DNA from: Streptomyces sp. NBC_00654
GTDB taxonomy: Bacteria > Actinomycetota > Actinomycetes > Streptomycetales > Streptomycetaceae
Length of the DNA stretch: 64,000 nucleotides
Reading direction: 5' to 3'
Assembly: GCF_026341775.1 (NCBI RefSeq)
Contig: NZ_JAPEOB010000001.1
Coordinates: 3,720,001-3,784,000, forward strand
Shown here: one piece after another, positions 34,653-43,495 of the stretch
How positions within the stretch are numbered: position 1 is the stretch's first letter
How the letters are laid out: each line of letters starts with the position of its first letter
Notes under the pieces: model-generated
The model's input: only the letters and a program-made list of their open reading frames with translations
Told to the model about the DNA's origin: nothing
Database searches by the model: none
Position numbers and translations under genes: made by a program

Positions 34653-35618
34653 ATGGAGCTCCGTACGCTTGAGTACTTCGTCGCGGTGGCGGAGGAGCGG
34701 TCGTTCACCAGGGCGGCGGCCCGCTGCCATGTTGTTCAGCCGGCGATCAGCCAGCAGATCCAGGCCCTGGAGAAGGAACTGGGCGAGCTCCTGTTTGAAC
34801 GGCTGCCCCGGCAGGTGGCCCTTACACCGGGCGGCGCCGCCCTGCTGCCGCACGCCCGCGCCTGTCTGGCGGCGGCCGCAGCGGCCGTCCTGGAGTTTGC
34901 CGACCGTTCCGGTCTGCTCAGTGGCTCGTTCGCGTTGGGGACCGTCGGTGGCCTGGAAGGCACCCGCATCCCTGGGCTGCTGGGGGAGTATCACCGCCGG
35001 TACCCCGGGGTCGCGGTGAGTCTCACCGGCGCGTCGAGTCCGTCCTTGCTGGCGAAGGTCCGCGACGGAGCGATCGACGCGGCCGTGGTCGCGGGGCCGC
35101 CAGAGGGTGCGCTTGCCGACGTCGCGTCGCGGGTGCTCCTGGAGGACCGCATCGTGGCGGTCCTCCCCGCCGGAAGCCGGGCCCCGAACCTGCCGTTGCC
35201 CCTGGACGAGGTGGCCCGGAGCCCTGTCATCAGCTACGGCTCCGACAGCGGGGTGCACGCGTTCATCCGTGAGGCCTTCGCCGTAAAGGGGCTGCGGTTG
35301 GACATCGCCTACGCGACGAACGACGTCGCCCTTCAGGTCGCATTGGTAGCGGAGGGGATCGGTATCGCCCTGACCTCCCACGCGAGTCCGGTACTCGCCG
35401 CCGACCCCAGGTTCGTGGTCGCGCCGCTGGAGCCTGCCGTCCGCTTGCGGAAGGTGTTCGTCTGGCGACCGGGTGCCCGGCCGAGCGTGCCCCTGCGGGC
35501 CTTTCTTGACCTGTGGGCGGAACTGCACGCCCCACCGACGTATGACGGGCATGTCACCGCGGCCGCCACGGGGAGGGGTACCGGTGGAGAGCGGGCCAAG
35601 GGTTCACTCCCCGAGTGA
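34653..35618 (+). CDS. LysR-family transcriptional regulator (321 aa)
   Basis: The N-terminus is a classic LysR winged HTH (LRTLEYFVAVAEERSFTRAA, then QPAISQQIQALEKELG). The C-terminus is a type-2 periplasmic-binding-like effector domain. The start is the ATG at 34653, with a possible one three codons upstream. Its divergence from the monooxygenase gene over 208 bp suggests that it controls that gene in response to a substrate. Confidence 0.88.
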   Translation: MELRTLEYFVAVAEERSFTRAAARCHVVQPAISQQIQALEKELGELLFERLPRQVALTPGGAALLPHARACLAAAAAAVLEFADRSGLLSGSFALGTVGGLEGTRIPGLLGEYHRRYPGVAVSLTGASSPSLLAKVRDGAIDAAVVAGPPEGALADVASRVLLEDRIVAVLPAGSRAPNLPLPLDEVARSPVISYGSDSGVHAFIREAFAVKGLRLDIAYATNDVALQVALVAEGIGIALTSHASPVLAADPRFVVAPLEPAVRLRKVFVWRPGARPSVPLRAFLDLWAELHAPPTYDGHVTAAATGRGTGGERAKGSLPE

Positions 35619-35643
35619 GTGATGTCCCTGCAGGACACTCACC
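35615..35643 (+). terminator. possible hairpin after LysR gene
   Basis: GTGAGTG and GTCC pair with GGAC and ACTCAC after the stop codon, with a bulge. It is plausible as the end of the LysR transcript. Confidence 0.3.
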
Positions 35644-35781
35644 CGGCGCGGCCTTCAGGCAGCCGACGAAGGCCGGTAACACTCGGGTACACCGAGGCGG
35701 GCAGCAGGAGAGGGAGAGCGTGCTGCGCCCGCATCGACGTGCGGCATCTTCGTCCGCCGTGACGAAGGCGTCACCAAGTGG

Positions 35782-36211
35782 ATGACCGGCGACATCACCA
35801 CCGTCAGGTTCAGCTCGGCACAGACCGGCGGCGCCCTGGGCGTGCTGGAGACTTCGGTACCACGCGGAGGCGGCGCACTCCCGCACGCCCACGGCCGCGA
35901 GGAGGAAGCGTTCTACGTTCTCTCCGGCGACTTCGATTCGTCAACGGCGACGAGATCGTCAGAGCGGGCCCCGGCGACTTCCTCTTCGTCCCACGGTGAA
36001 ACCGGCAGGGCTTCACCAACACCGGTGACCTGCCCGCCGAAAACTGCTCACCTTCATCACGCCCGGCGGACACGAGGGCTTCTGGCCCGACAACGGAATC
36101 GACCCCGAGCCCGGCAAGGCAGTACCTTCCCTGACACCGGAGGACCTCGCTGCCCTCACAGCGGAACTCGTCAGGCACCGGATGGCGATCACGCCCGACC
36201 GCGAGCCCTGA
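35782..36211 (+). pseudogene. cupin-domain protein gene, multiply frameshifted
   Basis: The frame opens with MTGDITTVRF and shows the metal-binding cupin motif LPHAHGREEEAFYVLSG. The conserved continuation (FVNGDEIVRAGPGDFLFVP, then FTNTGDL, then LLTFITPGGHEGFW to MAITPDREP) appears in the other frames in turn, so three or more indels break the gene. It is a pseudogene unless the assembly has errors. Confidence 0.75.
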
Positions 36212-36359
36212 CCCCCTCTCCCATCATCCCGGCACACGCCGCGTCCGTGGTTGGCCGGACGCGGCCGGCCACAGGGCGATCAGGGGCAACCGCAAGAATG
36301 CTCCGCTTCGCTGAGCCGCGTCGGTCGGTTCATGATCGACGACGTCATCCGCGACGGCG
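36212..36359. other. short gap with no feature
   Basis: Low-information sequence between the cupin pseudogene and a recombinase remnant. Confidence 0.3.
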
Positions 36360-36522
36360 ACACACTGTGCCGCTACGACTCGGCGAGCCGCCCTCGCCAG
36401 TTCCCGCACCGGCCGCCGCCCCACTGCTGGAACACATCACGAACCGCAGCCCCAACCACACCATCGTGGCATTCCGCCGGCTGTTCCCCGGCCGCCGAAC
36501 CGGCCCCCCACTCGGGGTCTGA
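36360..36522 (+). pseudogene. possible recombinase remnant
   Basis: About 50 residues (LRLGEPPSPVPAPAA, then FRRLFPGRRTGPPLG) look like part of a Streptomyces site-specific recombinase in the region where family members have PVPxPxxxLL and LFPGRRAGQPL. This is a resemblance from memory and there is no intact gene. Confidence 0.3.
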
Positions 36523-36538
36523 CATGTCGGCGGATGCG

Positions 36539-36574
36539 AGAGAGTCTGGCCCGTCTTGCGGGCCCGGACTCTCT
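36539..36574. terminator. strong hairpin at end of carbamoyltransferase operon
   Basis: Arms AGAGAGTC-GGCCCG pair with CGGGCC-GGACTCTCT around a short loop, with one bulge. It lies about 90 bp beyond the carbamoyltransferase stop and could terminate the - strand operon. Confidence 0.5.
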
Positions 36575-36661
36575 GGCGGAGAGGGGCTCTCGCGTCGGCC
36601 TAGGGATTCGGGTCGGCTGCCACCTTGGGTCCCTGTTGCCTCCGTTTGTTGCCGGACGGCG

Positions 36662-38227
36662 TCACCGCCGCGGGGTGATGAATGTGTCGTTCACGACGTA
36701 TCCGTCCAGCCCGTGGAGTTCGCCGTACGCAATCAGGTCGCTGCTGTGGTTGATGAACCCGCGTCCCGAGTAGTTGAGCGAGGTGTTGCAGAGGACGCTG
36801 AATCCGGTCAACTCGCCAAAGGAAGTCAGCAGTTCGGCCATTGCTGGGTTGGCCGTCGGGTCGATGGTCTGGGTGCGGGCCGTTCCGTCGACGTGCGTCA
36901 CCGCCTGCAGTTCGCCGGACTCGACCTGGCTGAAGTACAGCATGTAGGGATCGGGCACCCCTCCGCCGAACCAGCGGCCCGCGTCCTGCTCCAGACAGAT
37001 CGGGGCGATGGGGCGGTAGCTCTCGCGCTGCTTGATCTTGTTGAGCCTGCCCGTCGTCTCCGCGGTGAAGGGAGCGGCCAGGATCGACCGGTTCCCGAGC
37101 GCACGGGGGCCGATCTCCCAGCGGCCCCGCGCCCAGCCGATGATGTTCCCGTCGCGGAGGTAGCGGGCTACCTCGCCGTGGTCGAGCGGCCGGATTTCAT
37201 AGCGCTGGGAGTCAAAGGCCATGTCCTCGACGAATTCGCCGCCCGCGTAGACGTCCCAGTCCAGGCCGGCCTCCCCGGTGTAGAAGTGCTGGGCGTCGAT
37301 GGCGGTCCCGATCGCGGAGCCGCTGTCGTTGGGGCACGGCGGGACGAAGACCGCGGGGAAGAGCCCGCACTCGCGCCAACGGCGATTCCACTCGCAGTTG
37401 AGCCCGCAGCCGCCGGAGATGAGCAGCGGGAGGCCCTCCGTCAAATGCTCCCGGGCGTAGGCGTGGAACCGGTCGAAGATGGCGTCCGACAGACGGGCGG
37501 CGAGGTTCTTGTACGCGTCCGTCTCCACGCCGATGTTGTAGTAGGGGGAATCGGTCATCCGGTCCTTCAGGCTGCCGGTGATGACCTTCCTCTGACCGAG
37601 TACGAAGTCGATGACGTCCTGCTCCGCCGGGGTGGGCAGCCGGTCCTCGGCGAATCCGGCCAGTGCCATCTGCTTGCCCGCGTCCTGGAAGCGGACGAAC
37701 TCCTCGTGCGAGCTGTACTTGGGATCGGCGAGCGCGAAGCCGTAGGAGTACTTGTTGCCCGGGTAGTTGAGCACCTCCTGGAGATGGGTCACCTTCCCGT
37801 GCTCGTCGATGCGGTAGAACGAGCCGATGTTCCCCTCCCATACCAGGCTGTAGAAGGGCTGGTCCCGACGGAACGCCGACATTCCGTAGGACGTCATGAT
37901 GTGGGAGCGCTCGTGCGTGGAGGAGAAGACGCGCACGCTCTTCCCGAAGAACCGGCCGGCCTCGTCCGAGATCGCGGATTCGCCCACCCCGAAGTACCCG
38001 GCACGCGAGGGCTGGTCGGTGGCCTGGGTGCCCTTGATCCAGCCGCTCACGGCGATGATGTCGGGCTGTTTGTCCAGGCGGTCCGCCGCTACGGCGAACG
38101 CCTCGGCGGTCAGAGTGCTGTAGCGGACAAACGAGTCCTTCTCCGCCTCCAGGGAGAAGAGCAGCTTCCCGTCGTCGACGGCCGCGATTGCCCCGTCATG
38201 GCCTTCCTTGAGGGAAAGAATCAGCAT
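36662..38227 (-). CDS. carbamoyltransferase (TobZ/NodU-like, 521 aa)
   Basis: An O-carbamoyltransferase that would transfer carbamoyl from carbamoyl phosphate, through an adenylate, to a hydroxyl of a sugar or antibiotic. The N-terminal Kae1/ASKHA-like domain starts LSLKEGHDGA and includes a HERSH metal-binding motif and an SGGCGLNCEWN loop. The C-terminal part has GRWEIGPRALGNRSILA, the YrdC-like/Nod U motif. The start ATG is at 38227, 20 bp after the phosphatase stop. It is the last gene of the operon. Confidence 0.85.
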   Translation of the reverse strand: MLILSLKEGHDGAIAAVDDGKLLFSLEAEKDSFVRYSTLTAEAFAVAADRLDKQPDIIAVSGWIKGTQATDQPSRAGYFGVGESAISDEAGRFFGKSVRVFSSTHERSHIMTSYGMSAFRRDQPFYSLVWEGNIGSFYRIDEHGKVTHLQEVLNYPGNKYSYGFALADPKYSSHEEFVRFQDAGKQMALAGFAEDRLPTPAEQDVIDFVLGQRKVITGSLKDRMTDSPYYNIGVETDAYKNLAARLSDAIFDRFHAYAREHLTEGLPLLISGGCGLNCEWNRRWRECGLFPAVFVPPCPNDSGSAIGTAIDAQHFYTGEAGLDWDVYAGGEFVEDMAFDSQRYEIRPLDHGEVARYLRDGNIIGWARGRWEIGPRALGNRSILAAPFTAETTGRLNKIKQRESYRPIAPICLEQDAGRWFGGGVPDPYMLYFSQVESGELQAVTHVDGTARTQTIDPTANPAMAELLTSFGELTGFSVLCNTSLNYSGRGFINHSSDLIAYGELHGLDGYVVNDTFITPRR

Positions 38228-38247
38228 GGTGGTCCGTTTCTCTGCGA

Positions 38248-39051
38248 TCAGGCGGCGCCGGGATCGGCTGCCGCCGAGAGGACTTTCAGGGCGAGCCGGT
38301 GCAACTGCGGGTTGGCGGACAGGGCGCCGGTGCCGCCCTGGGGCGAGGCGCCCAGGAGATTGGTGCAGACACCTCCGGCCTCCGCCACGAGAACTTGCAG
38401 GGCGGCGATGTCCCAGGCGTTCACGACCGGTTCGGCCGCGATGTCGAGGGTTCCTTCGGCGACCATGCAGTGCTGGAGGAAGTCCCCGAAGGCACGGTCC
38501 TCCCAGCACTCTTCGGCCAGGCGCAGATAGGCCTCATGCGAGTGGAAGACGTCCCAGGTACGGGTGCTGGTGGTGGACAGGTAGGCGTGGCCGAGACTGG
38601 TGTTGCCGGAAACCCGCAAGGGCCGGGGGGCGGTGCCCGGGCCGCGCCGTAGCCAGGCGCCCTGTCCGGCCGCCGCCCACCAACGGCTGTGCAGAGCTGG
38701 GGCGCTGATCACGCCGACGGTGGGCCGCCCGTCCTCCAGCAGGGCGATCAGCGTGGCCCAGACCGGAATTCCGCGCAGGAAGTTCTTGGTGCCGTCGATG
38801 GGGTCGACCAGCCAGGTGCGCCCGGTGGTGACGGAGCCGCCGGTCTCCTCCCCGGCGAAGGCGTCGTCTGGGCGGGCGGTTGTCAGTGCCTGGCGTACGG
38901 CCGTCTCGACGGCGGTGTCCGCGTCGGTCACGGGCGTACGGTCCGGCTTCTCCCGGACCGTCAGGTCGAGGGCCTGGAAGCGGTGGCCGGTGATGCGGTC
39001 GGCGATGTCGCAGAGTTGCAGGGCCAGTTCGAGATCGTCCTGTTGTGACAT
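38248..39051 (-). CDS. inositol-monophosphatase-family phosphatase (267 aa)
   Basis: A Mg-dependent sugar phosphatase of the IMPase/HisN type. The metal-binding motifs are GEETGG, VDPIDGTKNF and a C-terminal NAWDIAALQVL. In this cluster it most likely removes the phosphate from an amino-sugar or cyclitol phosphate, after the aminotransferase step. The start is the ATG at 39051; the methyltransferase gene ends 4 bp upstream. Confidence 0.85.
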   Translation of the reverse strand: MSQQDDLELALQLCDIADRITGHRFQALDLTVREKPDRTPVTDADTAVETAVRQALTTARPDDAFAGEETGGSVTTGRTWLVDPIDGTKNFLRGIPVWATLIALLEDGRPTVGVISAPALHSRWWAAAGQGAWLRRGPGTAPRPLRVSGNTSLGHAYLSTTSTRTWDVFHSHEAYLRLAEECWEDRAFGDFLQHCMVAEGTLDIAAEPVVNAWDIAALQVLVAEAGGVCTNLLGASPQGGTGALSANPQLHRLALKVLSAAADPGAA

Positions 39052-39055
39052 GGGA

Positions 39056-39775
39056 TCACTCCGTGTGGAGTTCGAGCAGGTGGTACTCCATGACCCGGAC
39101 CTCCTCGATCCGGCGCACGTGGCGCAGGAGTTCGACCCGCATGCCTGCCTTCTCCGCGATGGTGTCGAGCCGTTGGCGGTCCCCGAGGTCGGCCGTGCCC
39201 AGCAGCAGCCTGCCGCCGTCGGCCAGGTGTTCGTGGGCGCCGGTGAGGTACCGGGCCTGGCCCTGGTAGCCCGGATCGAAGACGGCGGAGTGCAGGACGG
39301 TGGAGAGCGGGAAGTCGTCCTCCACGTAGGTCCAGGGCACGTTCCAGAAGATGGCGTCGAAGCGGTCCGAGGGCCGGAGCGCTTCGTACATGTCGCTGTG
39401 GAGGACGCGCACCCGGTCGCTCACACCGTGCCGTTCGGCGTTGGCTGCCGTATTGGCCACTGCCTTGTCGTTGATGTCCAGCGCGGTGACGGAGGCACAG
39501 CCGTGGAGTGCGGCGGTCACGGAGATGACGCCCGTGCCGCAGCCGACCTCCAGGAACGAGCCGCCGGGCGGATAGGGCACCATCGAGGCCAGCACCTCGG
39601 TGGCGGCGCTCAGGGTGCTGGGGAACACGCCTCGGTGCAGGCTCCATTCCCGCCCCAGCAGGGTGAAGGAGTCCGGCAGGTCAGCACCGACGAGGGCGTG
39701 CTGGAGGGCCTGGGCAACGGTCTCGGGGGTCTCCTGGACGGTCATCGTCTTTGCCTCTCCGGCGGTGTGGGTCAT
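39056..39775 (-). CDS. SAM-dependent methyltransferase (239 aa)
   Basis: A Rossmann-fold methyltransferase. LEVGCGTGV is motif I and ALDIND is the acidic loop that binds the ribose. A FWNVPW motif replaces the NPPY seen in N-methyltransferases of the PrmA/HemK type. Start choice follows the ATGA overlap with the aminotransferase gene (ATG at 39775; an ATG at 39745 is possible). It would methylate an amine or hydroxyl of the product. Confidence 0.78.
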   Translation of the reverse strand: MTHTAGEAKTMTVQETPETVAQALQHALVGADLPDSFTLLGREWSLHRGVFPSTLSAATEVLASMVPYPPGGSFLEVGCGTGVISVTAALHGCASVTALDINDKAVANTAANAERHGVSDRVRVLHSDMYEALRPSDRFDAIFWNVPWTYVEDDFPLSTVLHSAVFDPGYQGQARYLTGAHEHLADGGRLLLGTADLGDRQRLDTIAEKAGMRVELLRHVRRIEEVRVMEYHLLELHTE

Positions 39776-41061
39776 CGGTTCGGCCCGGCGGCGTACCGTA
39801 CGAGCACTTCGCGGTGGCGGCCGATCTTGCGGAAGGCTTCGGCGTACTGGTCGATGAGCGTCTTGTCCTCGGGCCAGTTGGTGAAGGTGGGCAGGGACAG
39901 CGCGGTCTGCTCGACGTGTTCCGCGTGCGAGCCGCTCTTGGGCCCGATGCCCTTCTTCGGTGTGCCGGGGAAGAGGGGGTTCTCCGGGCGGGCGTAGAGC
40001 GGCAGGGCCGACAGGCGGGGGCCGGAGGGGGCGCCCACTTCCATGCCTTCGGCACGCAGTGCCTCGATGAGGACGGCACGGGGGACGCCGCCCAGTGCCT
40101 CGGGCCGGTAGAGCGGTTTGTAGCCGTACCAGGCGCCCATGTCGACGTGGTCGGCCACGTGCACCGGCTCCAGGTAGGGCACGCCGCCGAGTTGCTCGCC
40201 GAGGTGGCGCAGGCAGCGGTGCCGGGCTTCCATGCGTGCCGGGAACGCCGCGAGTGCGTGCCGGGCGACGATGGCGTTGAACGGCGACATGCGCAGCTTC
40301 AGTCCGAAGCCGGTGACCCAGTGCGCCCGCAGGTCCTCGTCGAGTACGGCGTCCCGGGAGCGGTCCCGGTAGTGACCGAGGAGCGTGGCGCGGTCGTGCA
40401 CCTGGGGGTCGCTCGTGACGAGGATGCCGCCCTCGCCCGCGTAGACGGCCTTGTTGGCCTGCAAGGAGAAGACCGCGGCGTCGCCGAAGGTGCCGACGGG
40501 CCTGCCCTTGTAGCGGCTGCCGTGGGCGTGGGAGCAGTCCTCCAGGACGCGCAGCCCGTGGCGCTCGGCGATGCCCAGGATCGCGTTCATGTCGCAGGGG
40601 TGGCCCCACTGGTGGACGACCGTGATGACCTTGGTGTGTTCGGTGAGCGCGGCCTGGAGTGCTTTCGGGTTCAGACCACGGGTCGCGGGGTCGATGTCGG
40701 CCAGGACCACGTCGCCGCGGAGCGCGAAGACGGGGCTCAGCGCCGCGTGGTAGGTGAGCGCCGGGCCCACGACGTCCACGCCTTCGCGCACACCGAGCGC
40801 GAAGTAGGCGGCGAAGAGGGCGCTGGTCCCGGAGTTGAAGGTGACGGCGAATCGGGCTCCGCCGTCCAGGAAGGCGAGGAAGTCGGCTTCGAGCCGGCCG
40901 ATGGGACCGCTGTTGCCCTTGATGGAGATGTCGGTGTTCCGCTGCTCGGCCAGTTCCGACAGCTCCGCCTCGTCGGCGGGGGGCGGCCAGACTTCGTGCG
41001 GCAGCGGCTGTTCGATGACGGGCGTGCCGCCGAGGAGGGCGAGTTGCTCGGTGGTGGTCAT
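39772..41061 (-). CDS. DegT/DnrJ/EryC1/StrS-family aminotransferase (429 aa)
   Basis: A PLP-dependent sugar or cyclitol aminotransferase. It has an SGTSALFAAYFALG N-terminal element, LEDCSHAHGSRYKG (the pyridine-binding Asp region), and SLQANKAVYAGEGG with the PLP-binding Lys. The start ATG at 41061 has AGGAAGGAC upstream. The gene lies just after the Gfo/Idh dehydrogenase, the usual pairing of oxidation at a hydroxyl followed by transamination of the resulting keto group. Confidence 0.88.
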   Translation of the reverse strand: MTTTEQLALLGGTPVIEQPLPHEVWPPPADEAELSELAEQRNTDISIKGNSGPIGRLEADFLAFLDGGARFAVTFNSGTSALFAAYFALGVREGVDVVGPALTYHAALSPVFALRGDVVLADIDPATRGLNPKALQAALTEHTKVITVVHQWGHPCDMNAILGIAERHGLRVLEDCSHAHGSRYKGRPVGTFGDAAVFSLQANKAVYAGEGGILVTSDPQVHDRATLLGHYRDRSRDAVLDEDLRAHWVTGFGLKLRMSPFNAIVARHALAAFPARMEARHRCLRHLGEQLGGVPYLEPVHVADHVDMGAWYGYKPLYRPEALGGVPRAVLIEALRAEGMEVGAPSGPRLSALPLYARPENPLFPGTPKKGIGPKSGSHAEHVEQTALSLPTFTNWPEDKTLIDQYAEAFRKIGRHREVLVRYAAGPNR

Positions 41062-41137
41062 GTGTCCTTCCTGCTTTGCGGGGGTGGGCTCTCGGGACCG
41101 GCGCACCGCATCCGGTCGGTGCGCGTACGGCGGTGGG

Positions 41138-42154
41138 TCAGGCGCACCGGTCGGCGAGCCTGTTCTGTTCGCCCGACCGGTCCCGGTAGATCCCGTCGAT
41201 CGTGCGTACGGCGGCGAGCTGACGCTGGAAGTGGTCCTGGCGGTAGTAGCGGTCGTCCAGGTGTGCCAGATGGTGGGCGATCATGGAGCGCACGGCGTCG
41301 ATCTTGGGGCCCGCCCAGGTGCAGCTCTCCAACGGCAGCCCTCCGACGGAGTGCAGGGTGGCGGCCGTAGGGGCGACACTCAACGCGCCTTCCGTGCCGA
41401 GCACACAGAGGCGTTCGACCTTCTCGTGGTTATGGCGCGAGATGCGCAGCGAGCCCGCCAGTCCCGTCGCGGGATAGCTGCACATCAGGCTGACGAGATC
41501 CTCCAGATGGCGGTCCCGCATCTCCCGGTACTGGTGCACGAAGGCGGAGCGCACCCGAGGAGGTTCGGGGAACAGTCCGCTGAGTACATCGATGAGGTGG
41601 TAGCCCATGTCGAGGAGCACACCGCCCATCGCCTGCTCCCTGGAGGCACGCCAACCCGTGGTCGGGTGCGCCAGGTTCAAGTGGTAGTCGTAGGAGAACC
41701 AGTAGGGCTGCCCGATCCGGGCGAGGCTCTTCTGGGCGAAGTGGAAGACCGGGTTGAAGTTCCGTTGCAGCAGCGTGAAGACGCTGCGGTCGGCCAGTTG
41801 CGCCAGGTGTATCAGTTGCCGGGCTTCCTGCTCGGTGACGGCGAACGGCTTCTCCTTGATGATGTGCCTGCCGTGGGACAGGAGTTCCGTGCAGACCGGG
41901 AAGTGCTCACTGTGCGGCACGGTGACCACAGCGGCGTCGAATTCGACTTTCTCCAGTGCCTCGTCGAGGACGTCATAGTGCGGGAATTCCCAAGCGTCGG
42001 CGAGTGACGAGGCCGCCGGGGCGGGGTCGACGCCGCCGACGACGTCGGCATTCTCTCGCACAATCGGCAGATACTCCTTTCCTTGATGTCCAGCAAATCC
42101 GACCACCAGTACTCGCGGTCGCGGTCGCACGTTGTTCAACCTGTCACTGGACAT
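41138..42154 (-). CDS. Gfo/Idh/MocA-family oxidoreductase (338 aa)
   Basis: An NAD(P)-dependent sugar or cyclitol dehydrogenase. The N-terminus has VLVVGFAGHQGKEYL (Rossmann loop, slightly atypical), then HIIKEKPFAV with the EKP motif. The C-terminal domain is the usual beta-sheet dimer domain, with HLxDVLSGLF-like features. It would supply the keto substrate for the aminotransferase. The gap between the two is 76 bp. Confidence 0.85.
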   Translation of the reverse strand: MSSDRLNNVRPRPRVLVVGFAGHQGKEYLPIVRENADVVGGVDPAPAASSLADAWEFPHYDVLDEALEKVEFDAAVVTVPHSEHFPVCTELLSHGRHIIKEKPFAVTEQEARQLIHLAQLADRSVFTLLQRNFNPVFHFAQKSLARIGQPYWFSYDYHLNLAHPTTGWRASREQAMGGVLLDMGYHLIDVLSGLFPEPPRVRSAFVHQYREMRDRHLEDLVSLMCSYPATGLAGSLRISRHNHEKVERLCVLGTEGALSVAPTAATLHSVGGLPLESCTWAGPKIDAVRSMIAHHLAHLDDRYYRQDHFQRQLAAVRTIDGIYRDRSGEQNRLADRCA

Positions 42155-42235
42155 GCGAAATATCCCCCTCGCAGAAGATCTGACGATGACACGGGAAGCC
42201 AGGAAGGATCGCGGAGATCCCGATCGGACTCTTGG

Positions 42236-42292
42236 TCGCAGGGGATTCAGGTGGTTGCAGCGGATCCAGGTGGCCGCAGGGGATTCAGAGAA
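42236..42292. repeat. three tandem 19-bp repeats
   Basis: Three near-identical 19-base units (core GCAGGGGATTCAGG, the middle one with two or three changes) follow one another. They overlap the stop codon of the NUDIX gene and lie in front of the Gfo/Idh gene. A CRISPR array is excluded because there are no spacers. It may be an operator or a remnant of slippage. Confidence 0.75.
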
Positions 42293-42755
42293 CTTTGTGG
42301 CGCTTCCCGGAGGTGTTGGCGAGCCACGCGTGTGCTGCGGTCACCACGTCCTTGATGAAGTTGCTTCCGCCCGGTGAGTTCTTGTCGAGCAACGAGACCT
42401 CCGCGGCAGTGACCCAGGCGAACTCGGTGTGCTTGTCCCGTTCGAGTTCGGGCGAGGCGAGGTCCCCGTCCACCTCGACGACGTAGTCCGACTCGACGTG
42501 CAGCAGTCCGTCCGCCGTCCACTCCTCGTGCGCCACCAGGGCGAGGACCCGCCGTAGCCGCCACCCGGTCTCCTCTGTGATCTCCCTGCCCAGCGCGTCC
42601 AGGAGGGACTCCCCTTCCTCCACCGCTCCGCCGACGACGTCCCAGCAGTCGGGGAAGAGGCGTCGGTCGGCCGAGCGGCGCTGGACGAAGATTCGGTCGT
42701 ACGGGTCGCGGATCAGCGCGCCCACCACACATCGGGGTTCGTTCGCCTCGGTCAT
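42285..42755 (-). CDS. NUDIX hydrolase (156 aa)
   Basis: A second NUDIX protein in the window, of the subfamily with a CWDVVGGAVEEGES opening. The complete box is at residues 43-65, with all catalytic Glu residues. The start ATG at 42755 has AAAGGC upstream. It heads the carbamoyltransferase operon and might remove toxic intermediates or act on a sugar nucleotide. Confidence 0.82.
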   Translation of the reverse strand: MTEANEPRCVVGALIRDPYDRIFVQRRSADRRLFPDCWDVVGGAVEEGESLLDALGREITEETGWRLRRVLALVAHEEWTADGLLHVESDYVVEVDGDLASPELERDKHTEFAWVTAAEVSLLDKNSPGGSNFIKDVVTAAHAWLANTSGKRHKVL

Positions 42756-43410
42756 GTCAGCCTTTCGCCGGGCTCGGTGGATCGCTCGGTTGAGGACCGC
42801 GCGGCGGGCGGGATTGGCTGTGGGTCGGGGTGGTGGGGAGCGGAGCCCCAGCCGCACCTGCGGCAACACGGCTTCCTTCGCGGAACGGGCTGACCGCTCT
42901 TCCCCGTCTCACTTGCGCGTAAGGGGCTTCATGTGCCCCATGCGCCGGGTAGAATAGAAAATGATTCGAACGGCTTGAAGAATTTTTCCGCCCTGAACAT
43001 TACCTGGAACGCCGTGCTGTGCATGGGTTCAGAGAAATCTTCAGACGCCTCAATTTCCTCTTGACGCGACGTCACTTCATATGCTGAAGGTGTGACACGG
43101 CAGGTGTCGTATATCCCGCACCGGGTTGGCGCCGCGGCAGTGCGCACTGAACCGCAGACCGCGATCGTCTCGGGCCGTCCACGCGGCCAATGGGGGGCGT
43201 CTTCCTCGTTTTCGCCCAAGCGATCATTCTTTTCTGCCACCGCCGGTAGTCTCGCGCTGGAGTATGTTGGCCGGATTTACCACCCGACGAGGCCGAGGTC
43301 TTCGGTCACGTCAGCGCTTCTTCTGGTTCTCTTTCCCCTCTACCGCCGCGCAGACCGGGGCGAGCTGGACTGCACCGATGCCCCCCCCGGACCGTGACCA
43401 CGCGCAGCGA
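42756..43410. other. intergenic region, AT-richer than neighbours
   Basis: About 650 bp with no convincing gene. The stretch 42950-43090 is noticeably AT-rich for this genome, so it probably contains promoters for the NUDIX operon. A short run of eight C bases lies near 43381-43388. Confidence 0.45.
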
Positions 43411-43453
43411 GGTCAGCGGGAGCGCCCCCGAGAACGGGGCGCTCCCGCTGACC
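43411..43453 (-). terminator. perfect 18-bp stem hairpin
   Basis: Eighteen exactly complementary bases (GGTCAGCGGGAGCGCCCC and its complement) surround a 7-base loop. It lies about 45 bp after the methyltransferase stop, so it would end that transcript. Confidence 0.8.
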
Positions 43454-43495
43454 AGCGCCGGGGCGATGCGGCGAAGTCGCGGACGGTGGTTTCGC

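Noticed and set aside
36251..38530. + strand frame (759 aa) covering the carbamoyltransferase
   Set aside because: It is antisense to a well-supported gene and shows Val/Gly/Asp-rich repetitive translation.
42236..42292. Possible CRISPR array from tandem repeats
   Set aside because: The units are directly adjacent without spacers and too few.
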